NCBI GenBank assembly: GCA_029779645.1
Contig: JAKPAC010000022.1
Location: 1-45,468, forward strand
Reading direction: 5' to 3'
DNA: 45,468 nucleotides
From: Actinomycetes bacterium
GTDB taxonomy: Bacteria; Actinomycetota; Actinomycetes; Actinomycetales; Microbacteriaceae
Shown here: piece by piece, positions 7,615-15,977 of the stretch
How the letters are laid out: the number at the start of each line of letters is the position of its first letter
How positions within the stretch are numbered: position 1 is the stretch's first letter
Translations under genes and position numbers: made by a program
Notes under the pieces: model-generated
Told to the model about the DNA's origin: nothing
The model's input: only the letters and a program-made list of their open reading frames with translations
Databases searched by the model: none

Positions 7615-8847
7615 ATGAAGTTGAACCCTTGGAAGCAGAACCCCTGGTTCGAGAGCGTCGCGGTAGCTCAGCGACGCGCCAAGAAGCGCCTCCCGGCCCC
7701 CGTCTACGCGGCGCTCGTCGCCGGCTCCGAACGTGGGCAGACCATCGAAGACAACGAGGCGGCGTTCAAGGAGATCGAGTTCTCGCCCCTCGTGGCCGGC
7801 CACAAGCCCGACCGCTCGATGGCGACGCGGGTGCTGGGGCAGGACATCTCGCTCCCGGTGATCATCTCTCCCACGGGCGTGCAGGCGGTCAACCCCGAGG
7901 GTGAGGTTGCCGTCGCCCGCGCGGCCGGCTCGCGCGGCACGCTCATGGGCCTGTCGAACTTCGCGTCGAAGTCCGTCGAGGAGGTCACCGCGGCCAACCC
8001 CAACACGATCTTCCAGATGTATTGGACGGGCGACCGCGACACCATGGTGCAGCGCATGCAGCGCGCCCACGCAGCCGGCGTCAAGGGCCTGATGGCGACC
8101 CTCGACTGGTCGTTCTCGATGGGCCGCGACTGGGGGAGCCCCGAGATCCCCGAGAAGGTGAACTTCAGCGCCGCGCTCAAGCTCGGCCCGCAGGTCATCC
8201 TTCGGCCGGGCTGGCTGTGGAGCTTCGCCCGCACGTTCAACATTCCCGACCTCACCGCGCCGAACCTCGCCGCACCCGGGGCGAAGAAGGGCCCGACGTT
8301 CTTCGGCGCCTATTACGAGTGGATGACGACCCCGCCGCCGAGCTGGGAGGATGTGGCCTGGATGCGCGAGCAGTGGGCGCAGATCAGCGGCACCCCGTTC
8401 ATGCTCAAGGGCGTCAGCCGCGTCGACGACGCCAAGCGCGCGGTCGACGCGGGCGTGTACGCCATCTCGGTCTCGAATCACGGCGGAAATAACCTGGACG
8501 GCACCCCCGCAGCCATCCGCCTGCTGCCCCCGATCGCCGCCGCCGTCGGCGACCAAGTCGAGGTGCTGCTCGATGGCGGCATCCGGCGCGGTTCCGATGT
8601 GGTGAAGGCCGTCGCCCTTGGTGCGCGCGCCGTGATGATCGGCCGTGCCTACCTCTGGGGTCTCGCGGCCAACGGCGAGGCCGGCGTCGGCAACGTGCTC
8701 GACATCATGCGCTCGGGCATCGACTCGGCGATGATGGGCATGGGTGTGGCCTCGCTTGATGAGCTGCGCCCCGAGCTGTTCGAGATCCGCGAGGGCTTCT
8801 CGCGCCGCGCCGGTGCCGGCGTGGGGCGCTCGCTGAGCGAGATCTAG
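7615..8847 (+). CDS. mftD: Pre-mycofactocin synthase-like FMN oxidase (MftD-like)
   Basis: 410-residue FMN-dependent alpha-hydroxy-acid dehydrogenase fold. The sequence matches the MftD branch rather than lactate dehydrogenases: WFESVAVAQRRAKKRLP at the start, LDWSFSMGRDWGSPEIPE in the middle, and the active-site block SNHGGNNLDG (His289), where lactate oxidases usually carry SNHGGRQLDG, followed by DGGIRRGSDVVKA. MftD oxidises the AHDP intermediate during mycofactocin maturation (family knowledge). The rest of the pathway (mftA peptide, mftB, radical SAM mftC, mftE, mftF) is absent from this window, so either the cluster is split or this is a repurposed paralogue. ATG 7615 has GAAGAG-type spacing (AGAAGAGCG) upstream. 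A strong terminator follows. Confidence 0.85.
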   Translation: MKLNPWKQNPWFESVAVAQRRAKKRLPAPVYAALVAGSERGQTIEDNEAAFKEIEFSPLVAGHKPDRSMATRVLGQDISLPVIISPTGVQAVNPEGEVAVARAAGSRGTLMGLSNFASKSVEEVTAANPNTIFQMYWTGDRDTMVQRMQRAHAAGVKGLMATLDWSFSMGRDWGSPEIPEKVNFSAALKLGPQVILRPGWLWSFARTFNIPDLTAPNLAAPGAKKGPTFFGAYYEWMTTPPPSWEDVAWMREQWAQISGTPFMLKGVSRVDDAKRAVDAGVYAISVSNHGGNNLDGTPAAIRLLPPIAAAVGDQVEVLLDGGIRRGSDVVKAVALGARAVMIGRAYLWGLAANGEAGVGNVLDIMRSGIDSAMMGMGVASLDELRPELFEIREGFSRRAGAGVGRSLSEI

Positions 8848-8870
8848 TCCGTCCCCTGCGCAGACACAAA

Positions 8871-8908
8871 AGCATCCCGGCCCCAATGGCGCCGGGATGC
8901 TTTTTGTT
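8871..8908 (+). terminator. Rho-independent terminator after MftD-like gene
   Basis: Arms AGCATCCCGGC and GCCGGGATGCT enclose an 8- to 9-base loop, followed by TTTTTGTTT. An A-rich stretch precedes the hairpin, so it could also stop the minus-strand HtaA-like transcript arriving from 8920. Confidence 0.9.
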
Positions 8909-8919
8909 TGGATGCCCGA

Positions 8920-9336
8920 TCAGTCGGTGAACTGCATCGGGTCGATCTCCTGGTTCGGGCGATACACATCGCCCAGCAGGCGCGAGCCGTCGAAGGTCAG
9001 CTTTGCGGTGGCCTGCAGGGGCTCGCTGCCGGGGACGCGGGTGATCTCGGCGAGATCGAGGCGCAGATCGTCGGCCTCGTGGCCGGTGCGGACGCTGATC
9101 ACGCCGGTCTCGCCCTCCCAGGCGATGATGGGGTCGGCGATGATCACGGCGAGGAAGCCGCCGTGCGCGTTCATGTCGACATGGCCGGAGAAGCTCCAGG
9201 TCTGATCCGTGATCTCGGTCGAGGGGAAGACGAAGTCGACGCCCTCATGCGTCACGTCATCCGAGACCTCGATGGTCCCGGCCGCGCCGCGGACGTAGCC
9301 TTGGAAGCTCTCTTTGATGGGCCAGCGCAATTTCAC
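8920..9336 (-). CDS. Single-domain HtaA-like haem-binding protein
   Basis: 138 residues consisting of one HtaA domain (the conserved region of corynebacterial haem-uptake proteins). The hallmark W-x4-SF-x2-Y stretch (WPIKESFQGY, Tyr14) and the FSGHVDMNAHGG segment (His52 and His58) are present; the Tyr and His are the haem-contacting positions in characterised HtaA domains. Unlike those surface proteins it has no signal peptide or membrane anchor, so it is predicted cytosolic. GTG 9336 is chosen because AAGGAG lies 6 bases upstream; an ATG 18 bases earlier has no ribosome site. It is transcribed alone between two terminators. A role in haem handling near a P450 locus is possible but inferred. 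Confidence 0.75.
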   Translation of the reverse strand: MKLRWPIKESFQGYVRGAAGTIEVSDDVTHEGVDFVFPSTEITDQTWSFSGHVDMNAHGGFLAVIIADPIIAWEGETGVISVRTGHEADDLRLDLAEITRVPGSEPLQATAKLTFDGSRLLGDVYRPNQEIDPMQFTD

Positions 9337-9456
9337 AATCGACTCCTTCGTCATGCTCTGAGATGTGCCGCAAACGTCACCGAGGGATGGTGTGGCACGG
9401 GTTCCACAATATCGCGGCGGGCCGCGGCATCCCGAATATTGCCTGTGGAAACGAAG

Positions 9457-9494
9457 GGGCCCCGCACCCTCTCGACAGAGAAGGTGCGGGGCCC
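9457..9494 (-). terminator. Rho-independent terminator after the thiolase
   Basis: A near-perfect GC-rich hairpin with about 17-base arms and one mismatch, 23 bases beyond the thiolase stop. On the minus strand it is followed by TTCGTTTCC, a moderate T tract. Confidence 0.85.
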
Positions 9495-9517
9495 GAATCG
9501 CACGTGACGGGTGCTGA

Positions 9518-10714
9518 CTAGAGCGCGACCTCGAAGAGGCCGGCTGCGCCCATGCCGCCGCCGACGCACATGGTGATGACGACGTACTTGACGCCGCGAC
9601 GCTTGCCCTCGATCAGGGCGTGGCCGACCTGGCGGGCGCCGGTCATGCCGAAGGGGTGACCGATCGAGATGGCGCCACCGTTGACGTTGAAGCGCTCGGG
9701 GTCGATGCCGAGCTTGTCGCGCGAGTAGACGGTCTGCGAGGCGAAGGCCTCGTTGAACTCCCACAGGCCGATGTCGTCGACGGTCAGGCCGTGCAGCTTC
9801 AGCAGCTTCGGCACGGCGACGACCGGGCCGATGCCCATCTCGTCAGCGTCGACACCCGCAACGGCCATGCCGCGGTAGATGCCGAGGGGCTGGATGCCGC
9901 GACGCGAGGCTTCGCCCGCCTCCATGAGCACCGACGCCGAGGCGCCGTCCGAGAGCTGCGAGGCGTTGCCCGCGGTGATGGTCGAGGTGACCGAGGAGGT
10001 GCCGTCCGGCAGCACGGCCTTCAGGCCCGCGAGGTCCTCGAGCTTGGTGCCGGGGCGGTTGCCCTCGTCCTTGGTGAGGAGGACATCCTCGTAGCTGACC
10101 TCGCCGGTCTCGCGGTCGACCAGCTTCTTGCGCGAGGCGAGCGGGACGATCTCGTCGTCGAACTTGCCGGCGGCCTGCGCGGCCGCGGTGCGCTGCTGCG
10201 AGAGGAACGAGTACTCGTCCTGCGCCTCGCGCGACACGCCGTAGCGCTCGGCGACGATCTCGGCGGTGTTGATCATCGGCATGTAGATGCCGGCGATGTT
10301 CTCCTCGAGCCACGCGTTGCGGGCGCGCTCACCCTTCGACGAGGGCATGAGCGAGACGCTCTCGACGCCGCCACCGACGGTGACCTGGAAGCCATCGGTG
10401 ATGATCTCCTTGGCCGCGGTCGCGATGCCCATCAGGCCCGACGAGCACATGCGGTCGATCGACATGCCGGGGACCGAGGTGGGCAGGCCCGCGCGCAGCA
10501 GACCCTGGCGGGCGATGTTGCCGCCGGTGGTGCCCTTCTGGATCGCGTTGCCGATGAGGACGTCTTCGACCTCTGCCGGGTCGACACCCGAACGCTCGAC
10601 GGCGTGCTTGATGGCGTGGCCAATGAGCTCCTGGCCGTCAGTGTCGTTGAACGCGCCACGACCGGCGCGGCCGATCGGCGTGCGGGCGGTCGAGACGATG
10701 ACTGCTTCCCTCAT
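9518..10714 (-). CDS. Acetyl-CoA acyltransferase (thiolase)
   Basis: 398-residue thiolase catalysing the last step of fatty-acid beta-oxidation (3-ketoacyl-CoA + CoA -> acyl-CoA + acetyl-CoA) or the reverse condensation. The acylated cysteine is in [10 protein letters not shown] (Cys90), the catalytic His in [17 protein letters not shown], and the second Cys in [16 protein letters not shown]. The start ATG 10714 is preceded by GAAGGAGA at good spacing. It lies 28 bases downstream of the MBL hydrolase gene on the same strand, so the two form a probable operon. Its presence beside an aliphatic hydroxylase fits degradation of the resulting fatty acid. Confidence 0.92.
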   Translation of the reverse strand: MREAVIVSTARTPIGRAGRGAFNDTDGQELIGHAIKHAVERSGVDPAEVEDVLIGNAIQKGTTGGNIARQGLLRAGLPTSVPGMSIDRMCSSGLMGIATAAKEIITDGFQVTVGGGVESVSLMPSSKGERARNAWLEENIAGIYMPMINTAEIVAERYGVSREAQDEYSFLSQQRTAAAQAAGKFDDEIVPLASRKKLVDRETGEVSYEDVLLTKDEGNRPGTKLEDLAGLKAVLPDGTSSVTSTITAGNASQLSDGASASVLMEAGEASRRGIQPLGIYRGMAVAGVDADEMGIGPVVAVPKLLKLHGLTVDDIGLWEFNEAFASQTVYSRDKLGIDPERFNVNGGAISIGHPFGMTGARQVGHALIEGKRRGVKYVVITMCVGGGMGAAGLFEVAL

Positions 10715-10742
10715 GGAGGTTCTCCTTCTGTTGTGGGTTCCG

Positions 10743-11765
10743 CTAAATCGCGAAGCTGGTGGTGCCTGATGTGTTCAGTTGGTCGAGGTGGTTCAGGTGC
10801 GCTCGCGTCGCTGCCAGCGCATCCTCCCGGTCCGGGTTGGTGAGCCCTTCCCATCCGCGGCGCCACGGCATCAGGCTCGTGAGCTCCCACGGGCTTGCGC
10901 CCGGGTGCGCGGCGCGGACCGCGGCGACTTCGCCCAGGCGCCGCGCAAGCCGCGCTCGCAGCTGCTCGGTGCGCGCTTCCAGGCCCCGGAAGTGGTACTC
11001 ATGCCCGGGGCAGATCTGGAAGTCGCTCCAGCGCGCGATCTTCTGCAGGGACGCCAGGTACCCCCCGACGGTGTCTTCGTCTGGGCGGTCTTCGAACGCA
11101 CCGATGTTCGGGTGGATGGTGGGCAGGACGTGGTCGCCGGTGAACAGCACCGCTTCGTCTTCGTCGACGATGCAGACGCTGCCCGCGGTGTGCCCCGGGG
11201 TCACGATGACGCGAAGGGTGCGGCCGGGGAGCGGGAGTCGCATCCCGTCTTCAAGTGGGAGCGTGGCGAGTGCGGTCTCGAACAGGTGCCCGCGGCGGCG
11301 CTTGCGGTCGCCGAGTTCGGCGACCACCTCGGCCGGTGCGCCGCTGTCGGCGAGCCAGTCGGTGTAGGCCTGGATGCGCGCTTCGAGCTCGGGCGTGCCG
11401 GCGACGGGCCAGTGCTCGAGCGGGTGCAGCCCGAACCAGGCGCCGGTCTCGACCACCAGGCGCTCGGCGGCTTCCATGTGGTCCCAGTGCCAGTGGGTCG
11501 CGATCACGCCGGCGAGGTTTCGAAGCTCGAGCCCGGCCGCCGCGACGCCGCGCAGCAGCTGCTCGCGGCCCTCGGGGGTCTCGGCGCCCGGATCGATCAC
11601 GATGAAGCGCTCGTCATCGCCGATCACGAGATAGGCGAAGGTGTAGCGAACCGGCAGGTCGCAGGTCACCGGCACCGCCCAGACGCGGGGCGTGATGCGC
11701 TCGATTTCGGGCACCCGTCCGGCCTTGCGTGCAGCGCGGTCAACCACTTCGTGGGTCGCGATCAT
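10743..11765 (-). CDS. MBL-fold metallohydrolase (copy A)
   Basis: 340-residue metallo-beta-lactamase-fold hydrolase with the metal site HWHWDH (91-96), [15 protein letters not shown] and PGHEYHF. It is a paralogue of the hydrolase at 21298 and shares the LPTxH and C-terminal helical region typical of glyoxalase II-like/LACTB2-like enzymes. A thioesterase-like role in acyl metabolism would suit its operon with the thiolase, but the substrate is not visible. ATG 11765 was taken as the start; no clear ribosome site precedes it. Confidence 0.8.
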   Translation of the reverse strand: MIATHEVVDRAARKAGRVPEIERITPRVWAVPVTCDLPVRYTFAYLVIGDDERFIVIDPGAETPEGREQLLRGVAAAGLELRNLAGVIATHWHWDHMEAAERLVVETGAWFGLHPLEHWPVAGTPELEARIQAYTDWLADSGAPAEVVAELGDRKRRRGHLFETALATLPLEDGMRLPLPGRTLRVIVTPGHTAGSVCIVDEDEAVLFTGDHVLPTIHPNIGAFEDRPDEDTVGGYLASLQKIARWSDFQICPGHEYHFRGLEARTEQLRARLARRLGEVAAVRAAHPGASPWELTSLMPWRRGWEGLTNPDREDALAATRAHLNHLDQLNTSGTTSFAI

Positions 11766-11977
11766 GTAAGGCTCCGGGGGACGTCGACATTGACTACGAA
11801 AACGATGAGCGCTGAGCTCGCTCCCATCCTACGTCCATGCCGCTGGAGACCGCGACTTTCGTTGCACGAAAACCGAGTAGTGGTTGACAAAAACGAATGA
11901 TCGAGGGTTAGCTGGCGAGACGCGACCGCGTCCATCCGACGCCTTCGCGAACGACGCGACCGCGAAGGCGAGGTCAG

Positions 11978-13996
11978 GTGCGAAGCATCCACGTGCCCTC
12001 ATGGGTGACCATCGTCGTGCTCTCGTTGGCCGGCATGTCTGGTTCGCTGCAGTTCACGCTCCCGCTGCCGATCCTGCCGAGCATGCCCGCGATCCTGAAC
12101 ATCAGCGCGAACGACGCCTCCTGGATCATCACGGCGACGCTGCTGAGCAGCACGATCGCAACGCCGATCGTCTCGCGCATGGCCGATATGTACGGCAAGC
12201 GGCGGATGCTGCTGCTCTCGCTCGCGCTGATGGGCATCGGCTCCGCGATCGTCGCGCTCAGCGCGGACTTTGCGATGGTGCTCGTGGGGCGCGCCGTGCA
12301 GGGCGCCTCGGCGGCGCTGATCCCGGTCGGAATCAGCCTCCTGCGCGACAAGCTCCCGGCGGAGCGTGCGAACTCGGCGGTGGCGCTGATGAGTGCGACC
12401 CTCGGCATCGGCTCGGCGCTCGGGCTGCCGCTGTCGGGGGTGCTTTCGGACGCCTTCGGATGGCACTCGGTGTTTTGGGCATCGGTCATCGCGGCGGCGC
12501 TGCTCGGCGGACTCATCCTCGCGTTCGTCACCGAGTCGCCCCTGCGCACGGGGGGCCGGTTCGACCTCAGCGGCGCGCTGCTGCTGTCGATCGTGCTCAC
12601 GGCGGCGCTGCTGCTGCTGTCGAAGTTCGCGGATTGGCCGCCGGTGGTGCTGCTCGCCCTCGCCGTGATCACCCTCGTCGGGCTCGCGGGCTGGGTCCCG
12701 ATGCAGCTGCGACACCGACAGCCGATGGTCGATCTGCGCATCGCGATGACGCGCCCCGTGCTCCTCACCAACATCGCCTCGGTGTTCACGGGCATCGCGA
12801 TGTTCGCGAACATGCTGTTGACTACGCAGCAGCTGCTCGCGCCCGTGGCGTCTGGGCACAAATTCGGCCTCACGATGGTCGAGACCGGGCTGGTGATGCT
12901 GCCGTCGGGCATCGTCATGGTGGCGCTGGCGCCCGTGTCGGGGTGGCTCCTCGACCGCCTCGGCGGCAGGCCGGTGCTGATCCTCGGCAACGCAATCCTC
13001 GCCGCCGGCTTCGTGCTGCGCATCGTGTTCGACTCGACGGTGCTCGGGGTGATCGTCGTCTCTGCCGTCATCAGCGTCGGTGTCTCGTTCGCGTTCTCGG
13101 CCATGCCGACCCTGATCATGGCGTCGGTGCCGAACACGGCGACGTCGGCCGCCAACGGCGTGAACGCGCTCGTCCGCTCGCTCGGCACGGCGTTCAGCAG
13201 TGCGCTGATCGGCTTTCTCATCGGCGTGATGGGTGCCCCCAACGGGGGGAGCGAGTTTCTGTCGATGTTCGGGCTGCACCTGTGCTTCGGGCTTGCCGCC
13301 GCCAGCGCGGCGCTCGCCACGTTCATCGGGGTGTTCGTGCCTCGCGGCATACGCGCGCAGGTGTCGGCACCCGGTGCCGATGGGATCCCCCAGATCGTGG
13401 TGCGCGGGCAGGTCACCGTGTGCGGCGGGGGTGAGGTCTCGGCCCCTGCGATCGTCACCTTCATGCGAACGGATGGCGCGCCGGTGGATTGGGCGCGGGT
13501 TGACGGGCAGGGCCAGTACCTGGCCATGCTGCCGGGCCCGGGCAGATACGTCGCTGTCGCAGCCGCGGTCGGCTGGGCGCCACACACCGCGGTGCTCGAC
13601 GTGGCGGATGACGGCGAGCACCGCGGCGAGCATGGTGGCGAGCACGACGGTGAGCACGGTGGGGATGGTGTTCGGTGGGACGCCGAGCTGGAACGGCAAT
13701 TCACGGTCTCCGGCACCGTTCGGGGGCCGGAGGGGCCCGCAGCGCACGCCACCGTGAGCTTTCACCGCGCCGGCAACGACTTCGCGGGGGCGGTGCGCTG
13801 TGATGCGCACGGTGCGTTCGAGCTGCCACTGCCGCCGGCGGGGCGCTACGTCGTCACGGCGATCGCCGTGGACGGGAGCTGGGCGCACTCGCGCAAGGCC
13901 ACCATCGGTGTCGGATCGGTGCGGATCGACCTTCCGGCGAGTGCCGAAAGTCCCGCCGGGCTCGACCTCCGCGCCGAGCCCGCGCGGCTTCGTTAG
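11978..13996 (+). CDS. MFS exporter (DHA2/EmrB type) with C-terminal beta-sandwich tail
   Basis: 672 residues. Residues 1-455 form a multi-pass major facilitator of the drug:H+ antiporter type, with the motif-A-like loop RMADMYGKRRMLL and 12-14 hydrophobic segments. From about 456 the protein leaves the membrane: two repeats resembling carboxypeptidase-regulatory/Ig-like domains (VRGQVTV...YLAMLPGPGRYVAVAAA and VSGTVRG...FELPLPPAGRYVVTAIA). Between them is a His-rich GEHx repeat (546-564). The tail is fused, not frameshifted. The start is GTG 11978, with GAAGGCGAGG upstream. Substrate unknown; efflux of a hydrophobic compound is likely. The His-rich linker could bind divalent metal. Confidence 0.85.
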   Translation: MRSIHVPSWVTIVVLSLAGMSGSLQFTLPLPILPSMPAILNISANDASWIITATLLSSTIATPIVSRMADMYGKRRMLLLSLALMGIGSAIVALSADFAMVLVGRAVQGASAALIPVGISLLRDKLPAERANSAVALMSATLGIGSALGLPLSGVLSDAFGWHSVFWASVIAAALLGGLILAFVTESPLRTGGRFDLSGALLLSIVLTAALLLLSKFADWPPVVLLALAVITLVGLAGWVPMQLRHRQPMVDLRIAMTRPVLLTNIASVFTGIAMFANMLLTTQQLLAPVASGHKFGLTMVETGLVMLPSGIVMVALAPVSGWLLDRLGGRPVLILGNAILAAGFVLRIVFDSTVLGVIVVSAVISVGVSFAFSAMPTLIMASVPNTATSAANGVNALVRSLGTAFSSALIGFLIGVMGAPNGGSEFLSMFGLHLCFGLAAASAALATFIGVFVPRGIRAQVSAPGADGIPQIVVRGQVTVCGGGEVSAPAIVTFMRTDGAPVDWARVDGQGQYLAMLPGPGRYVAVAAAVGWAPHTAVLDVADDGEHRGEHGGEHDGEHGGDGVRWDAELERQFTVSGTVRGPEGPAAHATVSFHRAGNDFAGAVRCDAHGAFELPLPPAGRYVVTAIAVDGSWAHSRKATIGVGSVRIDLPASAESPAGLDLRAEPARLR

Positions 13997-13999
13997 GCT
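13994..13999 (+). promoter_or_regulatory. -10 box for a leaderless lplA transcript
   Basis: TAGGCT ends 6 bases before ATG 14006, so transcription would start at or next to the A of the start codon. The same spacing recurs at six other genes in the window. Confidence 0.55.
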
Positions 14000-14005
14000 G
14001 AGGGC

Positions 14006-15055
14006 ATGCACGGCGAATATAAGGTCCCCGGCGGCAAGCTCGTCGTGGTCGACTTCGACCAGCGCGACGGTCGCATTGCCGGCTTTCACCTCTCTGGCGA
14101 TTTCTTCCTAGAGCCGGACGATGCGCTGGAGTCGATTGTGGGGGCGGTGAACGGGCTGCCCGTGGAATCCGATGTACCCACCATCGCCACCGCGATTCGC
14201 GCGTCCCTCCCAGAGGGCGCGGTGCTGCTGGGCTTCACCCCTGAGTCGGTGGCGACGGCTGTGCGCCGCGCGATGATCACGGCCCCGGGGTGGCGCGATT
14301 TCGAGTGGCAGATCGTGCACGAGCCCGCTGTGTCGCCCGCGATGAACCTCGCGCTCGACGAGGTGCTCACCCAGCGGGTGGGCGATGGGCGGCGCGCGCC
14401 CACCATGCGCCTATGGGAATGGAACGAGTCGGCCGTCGTGATCGGCTCGTTCCAGTCCTTCCGGAACGAGGTCGACGAGGAACAGGCCGGGCGCCACGGG
14501 TTCAAGGTGGTGCGCCGCATCTCGGGCGGTGGCGCGATGATGATGGCGAAGGACGCCATCATCACGTACTCGTTGTATGCGCCGGGCGAGTTGGTGGCGG
14601 GGATGACCTTCGCCGATTCCTACGCGTTTCTCGACGATTGGGCGCTGCAGGCACTGCGCGCGGTGGGCATCGACGCGGTGTACCAACCGCTCAATGACAT
14701 CGCGAGCCCGAGCGGCAAGATCGGCGGCGCCGCGCAGAAGCGCCTCGCCAACGGCGGGGTGCTACACCACGCGACCCTCAGCTACGACATGGACGGTGAC
14801 GTGATGGCGCAGGTGCTGCGCATCGGCCGCGAGAAGCTCAGCGACAAGGGCACCGTCTCGGCGGCAAAGCGCGTGGACCCGCTCCGCTCGCAGACCGGCC
14901 TGTCGCGGGCGGCGATCATCGAGTCGTTCGCCCGGACGTTCACGACGCTCTACGGCGCGACGCCGGGGCATATCACCGAAGAGGAATATGCCGAGGCGCG
15001 CGAACTGGTCGCGAGCAAGTTCGAGACCGACGCGTGGCTGCATCGCGTGCCGTGA
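14006..15055 (+). CDS. Lipoate-protein ligase A family, accessory domain first
   Basis: 349 residues. The catalytic LplA/BPL fold occupies about residues 95-345, with RRISGGGAMMM and the NDIASPSGKIGGAAQKR lysine loop (Lys238). It is preceded by a roughly 90-residue domain (GKLVVVDFDQRDGRIAGFHLSGDFFLEP) that resembles the small accessory domain found at the C-terminus of E. coli LplA. So the usual domain order is reversed. It activates and transfers lipoate to E2/GcvH subunits. The normal RRxGGGAVxHD motif reads MMMAKD here, a deviation in the position that usually carries His-Asp. It overlaps the methyltransferase start by 4 bases. Confidence 0.85.
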   Translation: MHGEYKVPGGKLVVVDFDQRDGRIAGFHLSGDFFLEPDDALESIVGAVNGLPVESDVPTIATAIRASLPEGAVLLGFTPESVATAVRRAMITAPGWRDFEWQIVHEPAVSPAMNLALDEVLTQRVGDGRRAPTMRLWEWNESAVVIGSFQSFRNEVDEEQAGRHGFKVVRRISGGGAMMMAKDAIITYSLYAPGELVAGMTFADSYAFLDDWALQALRAVGIDAVYQPLNDIASPSGKIGGAAQKRLANGGVLHHATLSYDMDGDVMAQVLRIGREKLSDKGTVSAAKRVDPLRSQTGLSRAAIIESFARTFTTLYGATPGHITEEEYAEARELVASKFETDAWLHRVP

Positions 15056-15951
15056 CGGACGACACCGCGCCCGAGGCATCCGTCACCATCATCGAAGCCG
15101 ACAACCTCGCGGCGCTTGCCGCGTTCGAGGATGCCTCGTTCCAGCTGATCTACCTCGACCCGCCGTTCAACACGGGGCGCGCGCAGCGCAAGCAGGTCGA
15201 ACTGGCGCGTCGGCCGGCGGCGGGCGATGACGCGCAGCCCGCAGAACCCGCAGAACCGCTCGACAACCCGCGAGTGCGCCGCGGCTTTCACGGGCTGAGC
15301 TATGAGCGCATCCGCGGCGAGCTGCGCGCATACGACGACCAGTTCGATGACTACTGGGGCTTTCTCGAGCCACGCCTGGCCGAGGCCTGGCGGCTGCTGC
15401 GTGGCGACGGCACGCTGTACCTGCACCTCGATTACCGCGAGGCGCACTATGCCAAGGTGATGCTCGACGCGCTGTTCGGGCGCGAGTGCTTCCTCAACGA
15501 GCTGATCTGGGCCTACGATTTCGGCGGCAAGACGAACAAGCGCTGGCCGACCAAGCACGACACGATCCTCGTCTACGTGAAGGATCCTGACGCGTACCAC
15601 TTCGATTCGGCGGCCGTCGACCGTGAGCCGTACATGGCGCCGGGGCTGGTCACACCCGAAAAGGCCGCGCGGGGCAAGCTGCCCACCGACGTGTGGTGGC
15701 ACACCATCGTGCCGACCTCGGGCCGGGAGAAGACCGGGTATCCCACGCAGAAGCCCGCCGGCATCCTGCGCCGGATCATCCAGGCCTCCTCCCGCCCCGG
15801 CGACACCGTGCTGGATTTCTTTGCGGGCAGCGGCACCACCGGCGCGGTCGCCCACGCGCTGGGGCGCAACGCCGTGCTCATCGACGACAACCCCGAGGCG
15901 ATCGCCGTGATGGCGCGCCGGATGCCGTGGGCACACCTCACCCGCATTTGA
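15052..15951 (+). CDS. Orphan DNA N4/N6-methyltransferase
   Basis: 299-residue site-specific DNA methyltransferase. Motif IV is DPPFNTG (Asp36) and motif I is DFFAGSGTTG (from Asp255), so motif IV precedes motif I, the beta-class order. The region before motif I (YPTQKPAGILRRII) is the usual motif X-like segment. GTG 15052 is chosen because it overlaps the lplA stop as GTGA. No restriction endonuclease lies nearby, so this is a solitary methylase, possibly epigenetic. The recognition sequence cannot be predicted. Confidence 0.88.
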   Translation: MTDDTAPEASVTIIEADNLAALAAFEDASFQLIYLDPPFNTGRAQRKQVELARRPAAGDDAQPAEPAEPLDNPRVRRGFHGLSYERIRGELRAYDDQFDDYWGFLEPRLAEAWRLLRGDGTLYLHLDYREAHYAKVMLDALFGRECFLNELIWAYDFGGKTNKRWPTKHDTILVYVKDPDAYHFDSAAVDREPYMAPGLVTPEKAARGKLPTDVWWHTIVPTSGREKTGYPTQKPAGILRRIIQASSRPGDTVLDFFAGSGTTGAVAHALGRNAVLIDDNPEAIAVMARRMPWAHLTRI

Positions 15952-15965
15952 ACCGGCGCGTCCCC

Positions 15966-15971
15966 TAGGCT
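15966..15971 (+). promoter_or_regulatory. -10 box for leaderless oxidoreductase transcript
   Basis: TAGGCT followed by 6 bases and ATG 15978. No ribosome-binding site precedes the gene, which supports a leaderless mRNA. Confidence 0.55.
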
Positions 15972-15977
15972 GTGGCC

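Noticed and set aside
13607..13672. GGCGAGCAC-type tandem repeat as a mobile or satellite repeat
   Set aside because: The repeat is in frame inside the MFS gene and encodes the GEHx linker, so it is treated as a protein repeat.
11999..14089. 696-codon minus-strand frame opposite the MFS gene
   Set aside because: Shadow of the coding strand with Arg/Asp/His-rich low complexity; the plus-strand frame has clear transporter motifs.
15034..15051. Upstream GTG start for the DNA methyltransferase
   Set aside because: GTG 15052 overlaps the lplA stop as GTGA, the usual coupling, and the extra six residues precede any conserved sequence.
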